A stretch of DNA of 64,000 nucleotides from Photobacterium galatheae (lineage in GTDB: Bacteria > Pseudomonadota > Gammaproteobacteria > Enterobacterales > Vibrionaceae), in NCBI RefSeq assembly GCF_000695255.1, contig NZ_JMIB01000043.1, positions 1-64,000 on the forward strand, read 5' to 3'. Both the position numbers and the translations under genes were made by a program. Below are positions 37,042 through 45,715 of this stretch, piece by piece (position 1 is the first letter of the stretch; each line of letters starts with the position of its first letter). The notes below the pieces were generated by a model, which ran no database searches, had not been told where the DNA came from, and worked only from the letters and a program-made list of their open reading frames with translations.

Positions 37042-37102
37042 TGTGAAACTTTCGTGACAGTTGCATCGCTGAGATTGACCCGAACCACTACTGCACTAAG
37101 AT

Positions 37103-37121
37103 ATACGGAAATTCGAATATG
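37103..37121. promoter_or_regulatory. ArsR-type operator candidate at the arsR start
   Basis: ATACGGAAATTCGAATATG matches the site before acr3 at 18 of 19 positions. It overlaps the first start codon of arsR, so a bound repressor would block transcription of arsR and the genes after it. Confidence 0.78.
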
Positions 37122-37472
37122 GTAATCAACATGCTCCCCCATCAATTTTTCAAACTGCTGGCAGATGAGACCCGAGTTCGCTGTGTGCGTCTGATCGTGA
37201 AAGAACAAAGCCTGTGTGTCGCTGAGCTGACCGAGGCTTTACAGGTCAGTCAGCCGAAAGTGTCACGCCATCTGGCGGTATTACGGGCCAGTGGTCTGCT
37301 GGTGGACGTGCGTCAGGGACAGTGGGTGTTCTACCGTCTGGCCGACGACTTACCCGGCTGGATGCAAAAGCAGATTCACGGACTGGTCGATTCGAACTGT
37401 CTGGAACAGGAATATCAGCAGGACAGTGAACGCCTGGCGACCATGAAGCAGCGTTCAGTGTGCTGCCCATAA
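37119..37472 (+). CDS. arsR: ArsR/SmtB family arsenic-responsive repressor
   Basis: A 117-residue winged-helix repressor with LADETRVRCVRLI and the recognition helix QVSQPKVSRHLAVLRASGLL. The classical E. coli ELCVCDL arsenic site appears here as SLCVAEL, keeping one cysteine (Cys33). A Cys115-Cys116 pair lies at the C-terminus. The start at 37119 gives the same N-terminal length as E. coli ArsR; the ATG at 37131 is the alternative. It should repress acr3 and the gapdh-arsJ genes. Confidence 0.9.
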   Translation: MVINMLPHQFFKLLADETRVRCVRLIVKEQSLCVAELTEALQVSQPKVSRHLAVLRASGLLVDVRQGQWVFYRLADDLPGWMQKQIHGLVDSNCLEQEYQQDSERLATMKQRSVCCP

Positions 37473-37508
37473 CAACTGAAGTTTATTTTTTTGTAGGAAG
37501 AATCAGGT

Positions 37509-38510
37509 ATGACAATCAAAGTCGGTATTAATGGTTTTGGCCGCATTGGCCGTTTGGCACTTCGCGCTGCGTTTGACTGGCCGGAACTGGAATTTGTTCA
37601 GATCAACGATGTCGCAGGCGACGCAGCCACGCTGGCTCATCTGCTGGCATTCGATTCAGTGCAGGGCCGCTGGCATCATGAGGTTCAGGCCACAGACAAC
37701 CAGATCCTGATCAACGGACAATCCATTGCCACCACGCAGGAAAAAGACATCGACGCCGTCGACTGGTCTGGCTGCGATGTTGTCATTGAGGCCACAGGCG
37801 TGCACCGTAAAACAGCGTTTCTGAACAAATATCTGGCGCAGGGCGTGAAACGCGTGGTGGTTTCGGCGCCGGTGAAAGAAGAAGGCATCGCCAATATTGT
37901 CGTTGGCGTAAACGATCATATCTTCAATCCGGAACAGCACCGTATTGTGACCGCAGCCTCCTGCACCACCAACTGTATTGCCCCGGTGGTGAAAGTGATC
38001 CATGAAAAACTGGGCATTGAACAGTCTTCGTTCACGACCATTCACGATCTGACCAATACCCAGACCATTCTCGACGCGCCGCATAAAGATCTGCGCCGTG
38101 CCCGCGCCTGTGGCATGAGTCTGATCCCAACCACGACCGGTTCTGCCTCTGCCATTGTGGAAATTTTCCCGGAACTGAAAGGCAAAATTAACGGCCATGC
38201 GGTACGCGTGCCACTGGCGAACGCTTCGCTGACCGATATCATTTTCGACGTCAAACGCGACACCACAGCAGAAGAAGTCAACCAACTGCTGCAAGACGCC
38301 TCCCAACATGAGCTGAAAGGTATTCTGGGCTATGAAGACCGCCCGCTGGTTTCCATTGATTACAAAGGCGATCAGCGCTCGACCATTGTTGATGCCCTGT
38401 CGACCATGGTCGTTGGCAAGCGCATGGTGAAAATCTATGCCTGGTATGACAACGAGATGGGCTATGCCACTCGCACCGCAGAGCTGGTTCGCAAAGTCGG
38501 TCAGGCATAA
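37509..38510 (+). CDS. ArsJ-associated glyceraldehyde-3-phosphate dehydrogenase
   Basis: A 333-residue GAPDH with the N-terminal NAD fold ([16 protein letters not shown]) and catalytic ASCTTNC (Cys near 154). In ars operons this paralogue uses arsenate in place of phosphate to form 1-arseno-3-phosphoglycerate, which ArsJ exports. Placement after arsR and before arsJ supports that role over glycolysis. A ribosome-site-like AGGAAG lies upstream. Confidence 0.92.
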   Translation: MTIKVGINGFGRIGRLALRAAFDWPELEFVQINDVAGDAATLAHLLAFDSVQGRWHHEVQATDNQILINGQSIATTQEKDIDAVDWSGCDVVIEATGVHRKTAFLNKYLAQGVKRVVVSAPVKEEGIANIVVGVNDHIFNPEQHRIVTAASCTTNCIAPVVKVIHEKLGIEQSSFTTIHDLTNTQTILDAPHKDLRRARACGMSLIPTTTGSASAIVEIFPELKGKINGHAVRVPLANASLTDIIFDVKRDTTAEEVNQLLQDASQHELKGILGYEDRPLVSIDYKGDQRSTIVDALSTMVVGKRMVKIYAWYDNEMGYATRTAELVRKVGQA

Positions 38511-38521
38511 GGAGCGATTTG

Positions 38522-39013
38522 ATGACACATCCAACCTGGTCTTTACCGATCACCGACACCTGTTCACTGGTTCTGACGCCTTGCCCGGGTACGAAAGGCG
38601 TTTCCCTCTCCGACAGTCTGGCGCAATTAAAAGCGCAGGGCGTTCAGGCCGTTGTGACGGCAATCAATGCACAGGAAATGGCAGAAAAGGACGTCGCAGA
38701 ACTAGGCCAGCTTGTTGTCCGGACTGGCATGTTGTGGGCACATACCCCCATTGAAGATGATGCCGCGCCCGGGGCCGAGTTCACGGCACAATGGCAGGCA
38801 GTCAGCCCGCATTTACATACGGTGATTGAACAAGGGGGCGACATCGCGCTGCACTGTATGGGCGGTTCAGGCCGGACCGGTTTGCTCGCGGCGCACTTAC
38901 TGCTGGAGCTGGGCTGGCCCCTGCCCCGCATTATTGAAGCCGTTCAGGCGTTGCGCCCAGGCGCATTCACCAAAGCGGTACAGGTCGACTACATCCATCA
39001 GGTCGCGTCATAA
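38522..39013 (+). CDS. dual-specificity-type phosphatase inside the ars operon
   Basis: A 163-residue protein with the cysteine phosphatase loop HCMGGSGRTG (Cys near residue 111, Arg six residues on). An acidic pair in PIEDDAAPG near 80 could hold the general acid. It resembles CDKN3/dual-specificity-like phosphatases. GGAG lies eight bases upstream, and it sits 11 bases after gapdh and before arsJ. A role in arsenate handling is inferred from position; the substrate is unknown. Confidence 0.85.
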   Translation: MTHPTWSLPITDTCSLVLTPCPGTKGVSLSDSLAQLKAQGVQAVVTAINAQEMAEKDVAELGQLVVRTGMLWAHTPIEDDAAPGAEFTAQWQAVSPHLHTVIEQGGDIALHCMGGSGRTGLLAAHLLLELGWPLPRIIEAVQALRPGAFTKAVQVDYIHQVAS

Positions 39014-39023
39014 TCATCACAAC

Positions 39024-39060
39024 ATCGCCGTTTCTTCGCTGAAATCTGAGAAACGGCGAT
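39024..39060 (+). promoter_or_regulatory. perfect 11-bp stem-loop just before arsJ
   Basis: ATCGCCGTTTC (39024-39034) and GAAACGGCGAT (39050-39060) pair perfectly around a 15-base loop, ending four bases before the arsJ ATG. It would cover the ribosome-binding region, where no strong Shine-Dalgarno is seen. Confidence 0.65.
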
Positions 39061-39064
39061 TCAA

Positions 39065-40315
39065 ATGAGTATCTTGTCTATGTTTGCCAAGTATTTTGCT
39101 CAGTTCAGCCAGCCGGTTCGTCAGTACATGCTGGTCACGTTTAACTACTGGAATTTCACCGTCACGGATGGCGCCCTGCGCATGTTAGTCGTGCTTTATT
39201 TTTATGAACTCGGCTACTCCACCCTCGCCATTGCCTCCCTCTTTCTGTTCTATGAGTTTTTCGGCGTGGTCACCAATCTCGTTGGCGGCTGGCTTGGGGC
39301 CAGACTCGGCCTGAACCGAACCATGAATATCGGTCTGGGCATGCAGATTGTCGCCCTGCTGATGCTGGCGGTACCCAACCCGATGCTGACCATTCCCTGG
39401 GTCATGGCCGCGCAAGCCCTCTCCGGAATCGCCAAAGATCTCAATAAAATGAGTGCCAAAAGTGCGATTAAGACGCTGGTGCCAGACAACAAACAAAGTG
39501 CCCTGTATCACTGGGTCGCGCTGATGACAGGCTCTAAAAACACCCTCAAAGGGGCCGGTTTCTTCCTGGGCGGTCTGCTGCTCAGCATCATGGGCTTCCA
39601 GCATGCCGTGCTGGCGATGGCTGGTGTTCTGGCACTGGTGTTTATCAGCAGTCTCATCACGCTCAAAGCAGATATGGGCAAAGCCAAAAACAAACCGAAA
39701 TTTGCCGAGATGTTCTCAAAATCAGAAAGCGTCAACATCCTCTCTGCGGCCCGGATGTTCCTGTTCGGCGCCCGGGATGTCTGGTTCGTCGTCGCACTGC
39801 CGGTGTATCTTGGTTCCGTGTTCGGCTGGAACCACAGCGCCGTCGGCGGCTTTATGGCAGCCTGGGTGATGGCTTATGGCTTTGTACAGGGGTTCGCACC
39901 ACGACTAACCGGTAAGTCACAGGGCAAAGTGCCCGACGGCCATGCCGCAACGCGCTGGGCATTACTTTTGGCGGTGATTACGGCAGCGATTGCAACGGGT
40001 GTGCAACTGGAATGGCAACCGGAACTGGTGATTATTGCCGGGCTGATGATCTTCGGGGCTGTTTTTGCCATCAACTCGTCGCTGCATTCTTATTTAATCG
40101 TCAGCTATGCCAAAGATGACGGGGTCTCACTGGATGTCGGGTTCTACTATATGGCGAATGCGATGGGTCGGTTAATCGGCACTGTCCTGTCCGGCTGGGT
40201 TTTCCAGATTGCCGGATTGTCAGCTTGCCTGTGGGTGTCTTTTGCATTTCTGGCACTGACCACGCTGATCTCGCTGAAACTGCCCAAAATTCAGGCTTAT
40301 CAGGTGGTTTCTTAA
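39065..40315 (+). CDS. arsJ: organoarsenical efflux MFS transporter ArsJ
   Basis: A 416-residue major facilitator with about twelve helices. Length and context with the GAPDH gene identify it as ArsJ, the exporter of 1-arseno-3-phosphoglycerate. Features include FNYWNFTVTDGALRML at the start, and conserved charged residues such as RMFLFGARDVWFV mid-protein. It ends the arsenic island; no arsC was found in the window. Confidence 0.93.
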   Translation: MSILSMFAKYFAQFSQPVRQYMLVTFNYWNFTVTDGALRMLVVLYFYELGYSTLAIASLFLFYEFFGVVTNLVGGWLGARLGLNRTMNIGLGMQIVALLMLAVPNPMLTIPWVMAAQALSGIAKDLNKMSAKSAIKTLVPDNKQSALYHWVALMTGSKNTLKGAGFFLGGLLLSIMGFQHAVLAMAGVLALVFISSLITLKADMGKAKNKPKFAEMFSKSESVNILSAARMFLFGARDVWFVVALPVYLGSVFGWNHSAVGGFMAAWVMAYGFVQGFAPRLTGKSQGKVPDGHAATRWALLLAVITAAIATGVQLEWQPELVIIAGLMIFGAVFAINSSLHSYLIVSYAKDDGVSLDVGFYYMANAMGRLIGTVLSGWVFQIAGLSACLWVSFAFLALTTLISLKLPKIQAYQVVS

Positions 40316-40725
40316 ATTTGCATGATCTGTCGTCACTTATCCTTGATATGACACATCTGCTGGCCAGCCCTGACTCAAGTGTAGCGTCAACCTGCCGGAT
40401 TCATCACTCACAACGGAGCAAACGTATTTTATTCAGACTGCAATTTATGTTTTGTCCAATGGTATGTCGCGCATCAATTCCACATCAATCTCGGTATATT
40501 CTGATGCGCGCCGGGCCGGTTGTAGGCGCTCCCTGCGCCGACAACCTAAAAATTCATCCATGAATTTTTCCCTGGAACTGTGAATAACTTGGGTCTCGAG
40601 TGTGATTGAACCGTTCCGTTTTAAAACAACCTGTTCGATCGTTCATCTCAAGGAAACAAAACTGACAGATTGCATTCGAACTTTATCCAAAACACACCCA
40701 TTCACATCATCGAAGTAAACTGACT
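40316..40725. other. intergenic region with two adjacent hairpins
   Basis: About 410 bases between convergent arsJ and the sulfurtransferase gene with no supported gene. It contains the paired hairpins at 40519-40569, listed separately. The rest shows no clear signal. Confidence 0.6.
40519..40569. repeat. double-hairpin element, possible dispersed intergenic repeat
   Basis: Hairpin one pairs GTTGT and GGCGC (40519-40529) with GCGCC and ACAAC (40535-40545). Hairpin two is the near-adjacent perfect palindrome AAAAATTCAT/ATGAATTTTT at 40548-40569. Two compact hairpins in a gap between convergent genes is the form of REP-like elements. Only one copy is in the window, and it could also serve as a terminator. 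Confidence 0.5.
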
Positions 40726-41559
40726 TCAGGCAATTGGTAAGTCAGTTCGCTTACCCCATTCTGCCCATGAACCATCATAAACCGCCAGATTCCGGTAGCC
40801 ACACTGATAAGCAGCCAAAAATCCAATACAGGCTGTCACACCCGAACCACAGCTAAAATACAGCCGATCATTTGCGTGAATCTGTTGCCTCTCAAACAAG
40901 GCCAGCAACCTGTCTGACACAAGATATTTTCCTTCATCCAGAAAACCGGAAAAAGGTAGATTCACCGCATGAGGAATATGCCCGCTTCTCAGTTCCGGAC
41001 GCGGTTCGGGCTGATGGCCTGAAAACCGCGCCGCTGCACGCACATCAATCACATGATGCCCTGAAAGACCGGCAACTTGTGCGATCTCCTGCCAGCCCGC
41101 AATCCATGTCGGCTGACGTTTTGCCTGCCAGTCCCGACCTGCGACAGGGGGAGCGGGCGCATCCACAATCGGTTTTCCTTCGGCCTGCCACCGAGGCAAA
41201 CCGCCATCCAGCACATAAACCTGCTGATGGCCCATCAGTTTCAACAGCCACCAAGCCCTCGGGGCTGAATAAATGCCCTTGGCATCGTAAAACACAACGA
41301 CCGAGTCTGGCTTGATCCCCAATTGATTGACCGCCTGCTGGAAAACACCTTCATTCGGCACCGTATGTGGTAGCGAGGCCGTGTGATCAGAAAACTGCCC
41401 ATGAATATCAAAAATCATCGCGCCGGGAATGTACTTTCTCGTCGATAGGCTCGTATTTTCACCGGTAATACTCGCCATCGTCGCATCCAGAATGATGAGC
41501 TGAGGGTTCTGACACTCACGATGAAGCCAATCCGTTGAAACTAAAGCACTTTCTTTCAT
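40726..41559 (-). CDS. sseA: 3-mercaptopyruvate/thiosulfate sulfurtransferase
   Basis: A 277-residue protein with two rhodanese domains. The active loop CGSGVTAC in the second domain (Cys near 235) is the form seen in mercaptopyruvate sulfurtransferases. The start at 41559 (MKESALVSTDW) is preferred over upstream ATGs because it matches the usual family N-terminus. The symbol is given on family form; thiosulfate could also be used. Confidence 0.85.
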   Translation of the reverse strand: MKESALVSTDWLHRECQNPQLIILDATMASITGENTSLSTRKYIPGAMIFDIHGQFSDHTASLPHTVPNEGVFQQAVNQLGIKPDSVVVFYDAKGIYSAPRAWWLLKLMGHQQVYVLDGGLPRWQAEGKPIVDAPAPPVAGRDWQAKRQPTWIAGWQEIAQVAGLSGHHVIDVRAAARFSGHQPEPRPELRSGHIPHAVNLPFSGFLDEGKYLVSDRLLALFERQQIHANDRLYFSCGSGVTACIGFLAAYQCGYRNLAVYDGSWAEWGKRTDLPIA

Positions 41560-41688
41560 TCCCCGCATCCCCGCGCACCTGTTCGTCATGTGTGATTTCT
41601 GAGCAGTTTAAAATTATCGAGGGCTGAAAAACCATTAAAACCTGAAGATTGCATTCATTATTGTCAGAAAATTTGCGTTTCAACGCAC

Positions 41689-42570
41689 TCAGAGACAAAA
41701 ATGGCAATCTTCTTCATGGGAACCATTCAGATCACGGCGACGATGGATATGTAACATCCCGGCTTTTAATCCCATCTGATAGCCTTCATCCAGGGTTGGT
41801 TTACGCATCGTCAACCGTTTCACACTGAAATTTTCAGGCGGCGCAATCACCCGAATCGTAGCGTCTTGCGGCGGATTCCGGATAAAGTCCAGCGATGCAT
41901 TGTAGTTGTCTGAGCGTTTCAGCATGGCCCCGGCAATCTGCGGCTGACGGGCAAACAGCTTTTGAATCAACCAGGGATGTTTGGCCGGTTTCATCTGATA
42001 ACTCAGTGGATGGGATAAGATGACCGTAATGTCTCGTGCGCCGCGTCGATAGGCTTCACGAACCGGGATCGAATCAGCAACACCGCCATCCGTGTAGCAG
42101 CCGCCAGAAAAGCAGGGCGTCTCTTTGTATGCCACGGGCAATGCGCTGGTCGCTTCAATCACATGACTGACATTATCTTCGTTCACGTGATAATAATCGG
42201 CCTGCCCGGTTTCGATGTTCGTTGTCGCTGCAATCAGGGCCGTTTTCCCGAACAAGCGATGCTGATCTAAGGGATACAGTCGCATCGACTCTTCCACCAG
42301 CCACTTCACATCCAGCAAGTTACCGCCACGTAAGAACCGGGACGGATTAAAAAAACGTTTATCTGTCGCCAATTGCGTGATCACCCGGTAGCTCCGCTTC
42401 GGCTGATTCGCCAGATAACCCAACAGATTCGATGCGCCGGCAGAGACGCCAATCGCCAGATCATAAGGGTGAAAGTCATCTTCCATAAAGGCATCTAAAA
42501 CGCCGCTGGCAAAAATGCCTCGCATAGCGCCACCTTCGACGACGAGTGCTTTATTCTTTTTCATCTGCAT
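41689..42570 (-). CDS. patatin-like phospholipase
   Basis: A 293-residue protein of the bacterial patatin group. The N-terminus has ALVVEGGAMRGIFASGVLDAF with the oxyanion glycines, then the nucleophile elbow GVSAG (residues 41-45, Ser43). The catalytic Asp is in DGGVADSIP. No signal peptide is present. Likely hydrolyses acyl lipids in the cytoplasm or at the inner membrane. The ATG at 42564 is an alternative start. Confidence 0.9.
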   Translation of the reverse strand: MQMKKNKALVVEGGAMRGIFASGVLDAFMEDDFHPYDLAIGVSAGASNLLGYLANQPKRSYRVITQLATDKRFFNPSRFLRGGNLLDVKWLVEESMRLYPLDQHRLFGKTALIAATTNIETGQADYYHVNEDNVSHVIEATSALPVAYKETPCFSGGCYTDGGVADSIPVREAYRRGARDITVILSHPLSYQMKPAKHPWLIQKLFARQPQIAGAMLKRSDNYNASLDFIRNPPQDATIRVIAPPENFSVKRLTMRKPTLDEGYQMGLKAGMLHIHRRRDLNGSHEEDCHFCL

Positions 42571-42837
42571 CTAACCCACTGAATTGATTTCAGTTGATGT
42601 TAGCGAAGCACCCTATAAATAGATAATCGGAAACACGGATGATTGAGATAGGCAGCGCTGATGGGAATGATGCGCACCCGATCAACCACTCAAATTTTCA
42701 CACCGATAATGCACCTCGTTACATATACCGCTATCATTTGGCACAATACAGCCAAGCCCGCTTGGGGTTCGGATTCCATATATCAACCAATGTTCTCAAC
42801 AGCAGCAAAGCGACAGACAGAGAAGGTGTGCAAACCG

Positions 42838-43401
42838 ATGAAAAAAATGATGTGTTTACTCCTTTCAACCCTGTGCTTTGGGGTCGCTGGATGCAGCTCA
42901 ACATCGCCCGCAGAGGACAGTGACGCGCTCGCGTTAAGAAAATCCGAGCCCATTCAATTATTCATGACCACCTGTGTGGTCGGGAGAAGTGATTTACCCG
43001 CCGTTGAGCAACTGGCACAAAAAAATGGATTTCAAGCCGCCCCTTCAGATGCTGCACGACATTACCTGTATGGTAATCCGGGCAAAGCCTGGGTGTTAGA
43101 AAATGAACAAGGCCACTATGGGTTAAGCCTGCTGGCAGCAAATCACCTTTGCTCCATTTTTGTTCATCAGGGTGATCCGGATGACATCCAGGCCAGCATG
43201 GAAGCCTGGTTACCCAAAAAAGACAGTGGTTACACATTTACCAAACAGATCATTTCATCTTCAGGAGACCTCAGAACAACCGCCTATGACATCATTCAAG
43301 GCCCGAAAATCGTGGAAAGATGGGTGATTACCATCAATTACTCACAATCTTCAGGGTTAGTTGCCATCATGTCTTATACCGGCGCCGAAGCGTCATCATG
43401 A
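42838..43401 (+). CDS. unrecognised lipoprotein
   Basis: A 187-residue protein with a lipobox at its N-terminus (LCFGVAGC, Cys19). The body has no motif I recognise; it contains two further cysteines, at TTCVVG and NHLCSIF, that could pair. The start at 42838 is chosen because the signal peptide begins there and AAGG lies upstream; the frame extends another 59 codons without a signal. Confidence 0.75.
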   Translation: MKKMMCLLLSTLCFGVAGCSSTSPAEDSDALALRKSEPIQLFMTTCVVGRSDLPAVEQLAQKNGFQAAPSDAARHYLYGNPGKAWVLENEQGHYGLSLLAANHLCSIFVHQGDPDDIQASMEAWLPKKDSGYTFTKQIISSSGDLRTTAYDIIQGPKIVERWVITINYSQSSGLVAIMSYTGAEASS

Positions 43402-43473
43402 AAGCAATATCATGGTTAACTCTGGGCTTCAGAAGACTTCCTGTTGGTTTATCCCACGAGAGGAGATCAGACG

Positions 43474-43881
43474 ATGCATCGAATTAAACCGGGGGCTTGC
43501 TTATGCGGTGCAGTTCAATTTGAAATTGAAGGTGATTTTGACGCTTTTTATCTTTGTCATTGTCAGCGTTGCCAGAAAGACACAGGTTCTGCCCATGCTG
43601 CAAATTTGTTTTCAACCACGGCGACGCTGCGGTGGCTTTCTGGTCAGGAAAAAGTAAACACATTTACTCTGCCTTCGACAAGGCATCAGAAAAGTTTCTG
43701 CACCGTCTGTGGCGCGGCATTACCAACATTGCAATCACAAGGAAATCTGTTGGTTGTCCCAGCAGGCAGCCTGAATCAGGCCGTTGATATTCCTCCAACC
43801 GCACATCTTTTTACATCCAGCAAAGCCCACTGGGATCACGACCTCCAGGAGATTCCCATGTACAGTAAACTGCCTGAATAA
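43474..43881 (+). CDS. GFA family zinc-binding protein (copy 2 of 3)
   Basis: A 135-residue GFA/CENP-V fold protein with zinc-cysteine clusters CLCG, CHCQRC and CTVCG in the expected order. GAGGAG upstream fixes the start at 43474. It differs enough from the copies at 232 and 47759 to be an old paralogue. It is followed closely by a DHFR-like gene and may share its transcript. Substrate unknown. Confidence 0.88.
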   Translation: MHRIKPGACLCGAVQFEIEGDFDAFYLCHCQRCQKDTGSAHAANLFSTTATLRWLSGQEKVNTFTLPSTRHQKSFCTVCGAALPTLQSQGNLLVVPAGSLNQAVDIPPTAHLFTSSKAHWDHDLQEIPMYSKLPE

Positions 43882-43912
43882 CAAACATCAAACGGCAACA
43901 AGGAATCTCGCC

Positions 43913-44476
43913 ATGAAATGCTCTGTTTTTATCGCCATCAGTGCTGATGGTTATATTGCAACCCCCGATGGCGGTGTTGAATGGCTGCATACCGCAGGCA
44001 ACCCGAATGCAGATTTAGGCGACAATCAGGACATGGGGTTCAACGATTTCATCAACAACGTAGACTGTATGATCATGGGCCGAAAATGCATGGAAGTGAT
44101 TAACGCCATGCACTTATCACCCGAACAATGGCCCTATGGCGATCTGCCGATCATCGTACTCAGCCAGACGCTGAAAACACCGCCCGCCCATTGCCACAGT
44201 CCGGTAGAAATCTATGCCGGTGACATTCAGACGCTGCTCACTCGCCTGACCCGTCAGGGATACACCCATGCCTATGTCGATGGCGGGCAAACCATCACTT
44301 CTTTTCTCAATTTAGGCTTCATTCAGGAAATCACGGTCACGCAGGCCCCGGTGCTGCTGGGGGAAGGCATTCCGCTGTTTGGTTCGCTCGACAGGCCAGT
44401 CAAACTTGAGCAGATCACAGCAACAGCGTTTGCGAATGATTTCATCCAGATCAAATACTGCGTGAACAATGCGTGA
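43913..44476 (+). CDS. dihydrofolate reductase-like protein (RibD C-terminal fold)
   Basis: A 187-residue reductase-fold protein: SVFIAISADGYIA at the start, IMGRKCMEVI near residue 60, and YVDGGQTITSFLNLGFIQEITVTQAPVLLGEGIPLF near the end. These are typical of the RibD_C/DHFR-like family of NADPH-dependent reductases. The start follows AAGGA. Its real substrate is unknown; it is not the housekeeping folA. Confidence 0.88.
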   Translation: MKCSVFIAISADGYIATPDGGVEWLHTAGNPNADLGDNQDMGFNDFINNVDCMIMGRKCMEVINAMHLSPEQWPYGDLPIIVLSQTLKTPPAHCHSPVEIYAGDIQTLLTRLTRQGYTHAYVDGGQTITSFLNLGFIQEITVTQAPVLLGEGIPLFGSLDRPVKLEQITATAFANDFIQIKYCVNNA

Positions 44477-44640
44477 TTAGCGTACCCGGCATCACGGTAC
44501 ACTCAACCAAAAAATGCAACCGAACACATATTGTGATGATTATTCCAGACCCATACGCTGTCTTTGTCACGTTGGCAGATTACTGAAATACTGGCTGCAT
44601 TTTCAGCACATGATTTTTATACAGATTGATAGGACTCCCC

Positions 44641-45102
44641 ATGCAAATCAAAGAGACTCACATCGGCCAGGTGTTATCTGTCCGCCGCCGCCTGATGATT
44701 TCTGAAGTCGGTCCGGCCAGTGTCGACAGTTGCCGGATCATTCAGGACATCATTGATAAATCCAATCTCCATGTGACCGGCCCGTGGCATTTTGTGGCTG
44801 ACAATCTGCCACAGGACAATCACACTGAATTCGAGATTGAATTCTGTCTGCCGGTTGCCGGCGAATGCGATGAATTCCTGAATGACGACGTTCAGGCCCG
44901 GGAATTAACCCGTTTCCAGTGTGCCAGCGCTGTCTATGAAGGGCCGTTGGAACATTTATTTGAGAAAGGATATCAGCCGCTTGTCAAAGCGATCCGGGAT
45001 CAGGAACACAGCTTGACCGGTGAAAGCCGCGAGGTCTACCACACCTGGTGCGGGCCGGATTCAGACAAAAATGTTGTCGAAATTCAGTTTGGTGTTCAAT
45101 AA
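44641..45102 (+). CDS. GyrI-like small-molecule-binding protein
   Basis: A 153-residue protein resembling the GyrI-like/AraC effector-binding domain without a DNA-binding part. It shows the family-like pattern AVYEGPLEHLFEKGYQPLVKAI and ends in VVEIQFGVQ. AGGA six bases upstream supports the start. Such proteins bind drugs or metabolites, and some inhibit gyrase; which applies is unknown. Confidence 0.8.
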   Translation: MQIKETHIGQVLSVRRRLMISEVGPASVDSCRIIQDIIDKSNLHVTGPWHFVADNLPQDNHTEFEIEFCLPVAGECDEFLNDDVQARELTRFQCASAVYEGPLEHLFEKGYQPLVKAIRDQEHSLTGESREVYHTWCGPDSDKNVVEIQFGVQ

Positions 45103-45149
45103 AACCCGGCTTCCTCGGCTGTAAACAAGATGTCAGATTGACAGGACCC

Positions 45150-45215
45150 ATGAAAAAGTTACCGTATTGGCTGAAATCAACCCTGACATCTCAATACCAA
45201 AATGCGAAAAACTGA
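45150..45215 (+). CDS. possible 21-residue leader peptide overlapping the next gene
   Basis: An ATG with AGGA three bases upstream opens a short frame (MKKLPYWLKSTLTSQYQNAKN) that ends inside the next gene, overlapping its first codons. The next gene has no clear ribosome site of its own, so translation may be coupled. It may also be chance. Confidence 0.4.
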   Translation: MKKLPYWLKSTLTSQYQNAKN

Positions 45216-45543
45216 CAAGAAAACTGAAAACCAACTCAGAGTGATCCTGACTGATATCTGCAATCATGCCCTTGAAACCTATACCGGTTTTCAGTGGCTT
45301 ACCCATCGGGTGAATTATGCCGACTTCCCGAATAGCCTCCGCATCATTTGTGTCTTCGATACTAATGAAAATCGGTCAACGTTCCTTGCAGAAGACGGGA
45401 AAACTGTACTCGATGCACGGATCAGCCAGAAACTGAATTCAGCCGGTATTCGGTTGAAAAAACCGGCCAGCCAAATTCACTACGATACTGAAGAAGACTG
45501 TGCGCGGGAAAACAACGGTCAATGGGGTGAGCGCCTGCGCTGA
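45202..45543 (+). CDS. unrecognised small soluble protein
   Basis: A 113-residue charged protein with no membrane segment or cysteine cluster. It has a hydrophobic core stretch SLRIICVFDTN near residue 45. It lacks an obvious ribosome site, and the short frame at 45150-45215 overlaps its start. I cannot assign a family, though length and amino-acid composition look like a real gene. Confidence 0.65.
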   Translation: MRKTDKKTENQLRVILTDICNHALETYTGFQWLTHRVNYADFPNSLRIICVFDTNENRSTFLAEDGKTVLDARISQKLNSAGIRLKKPASQIHYDTEEDCARENNGQWGERLR

Positions 45544-45715
45544 ATCACAACGCAGATCCATCACACAGCATTTCCATCTGTTCAATCTTTCAATCTGTCC
45601 CGATTTCATGGTTATCTGTCCCACGGGCCACTCACACCATCAAGGCTGACAGCAAGATAATGGCGCCTGTTCCACACACAAATCTTTCAAGTGCCATGTC
45701 ATTCAGGAGTCAGCC

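Noticed and set aside
37509..38510. Housekeeping glycolytic GAPDH
   Set aside because: Its place between arsR and arsJ is the recognised ArsJ-partner arrangement; the glycolytic copy is expected elsewhere.
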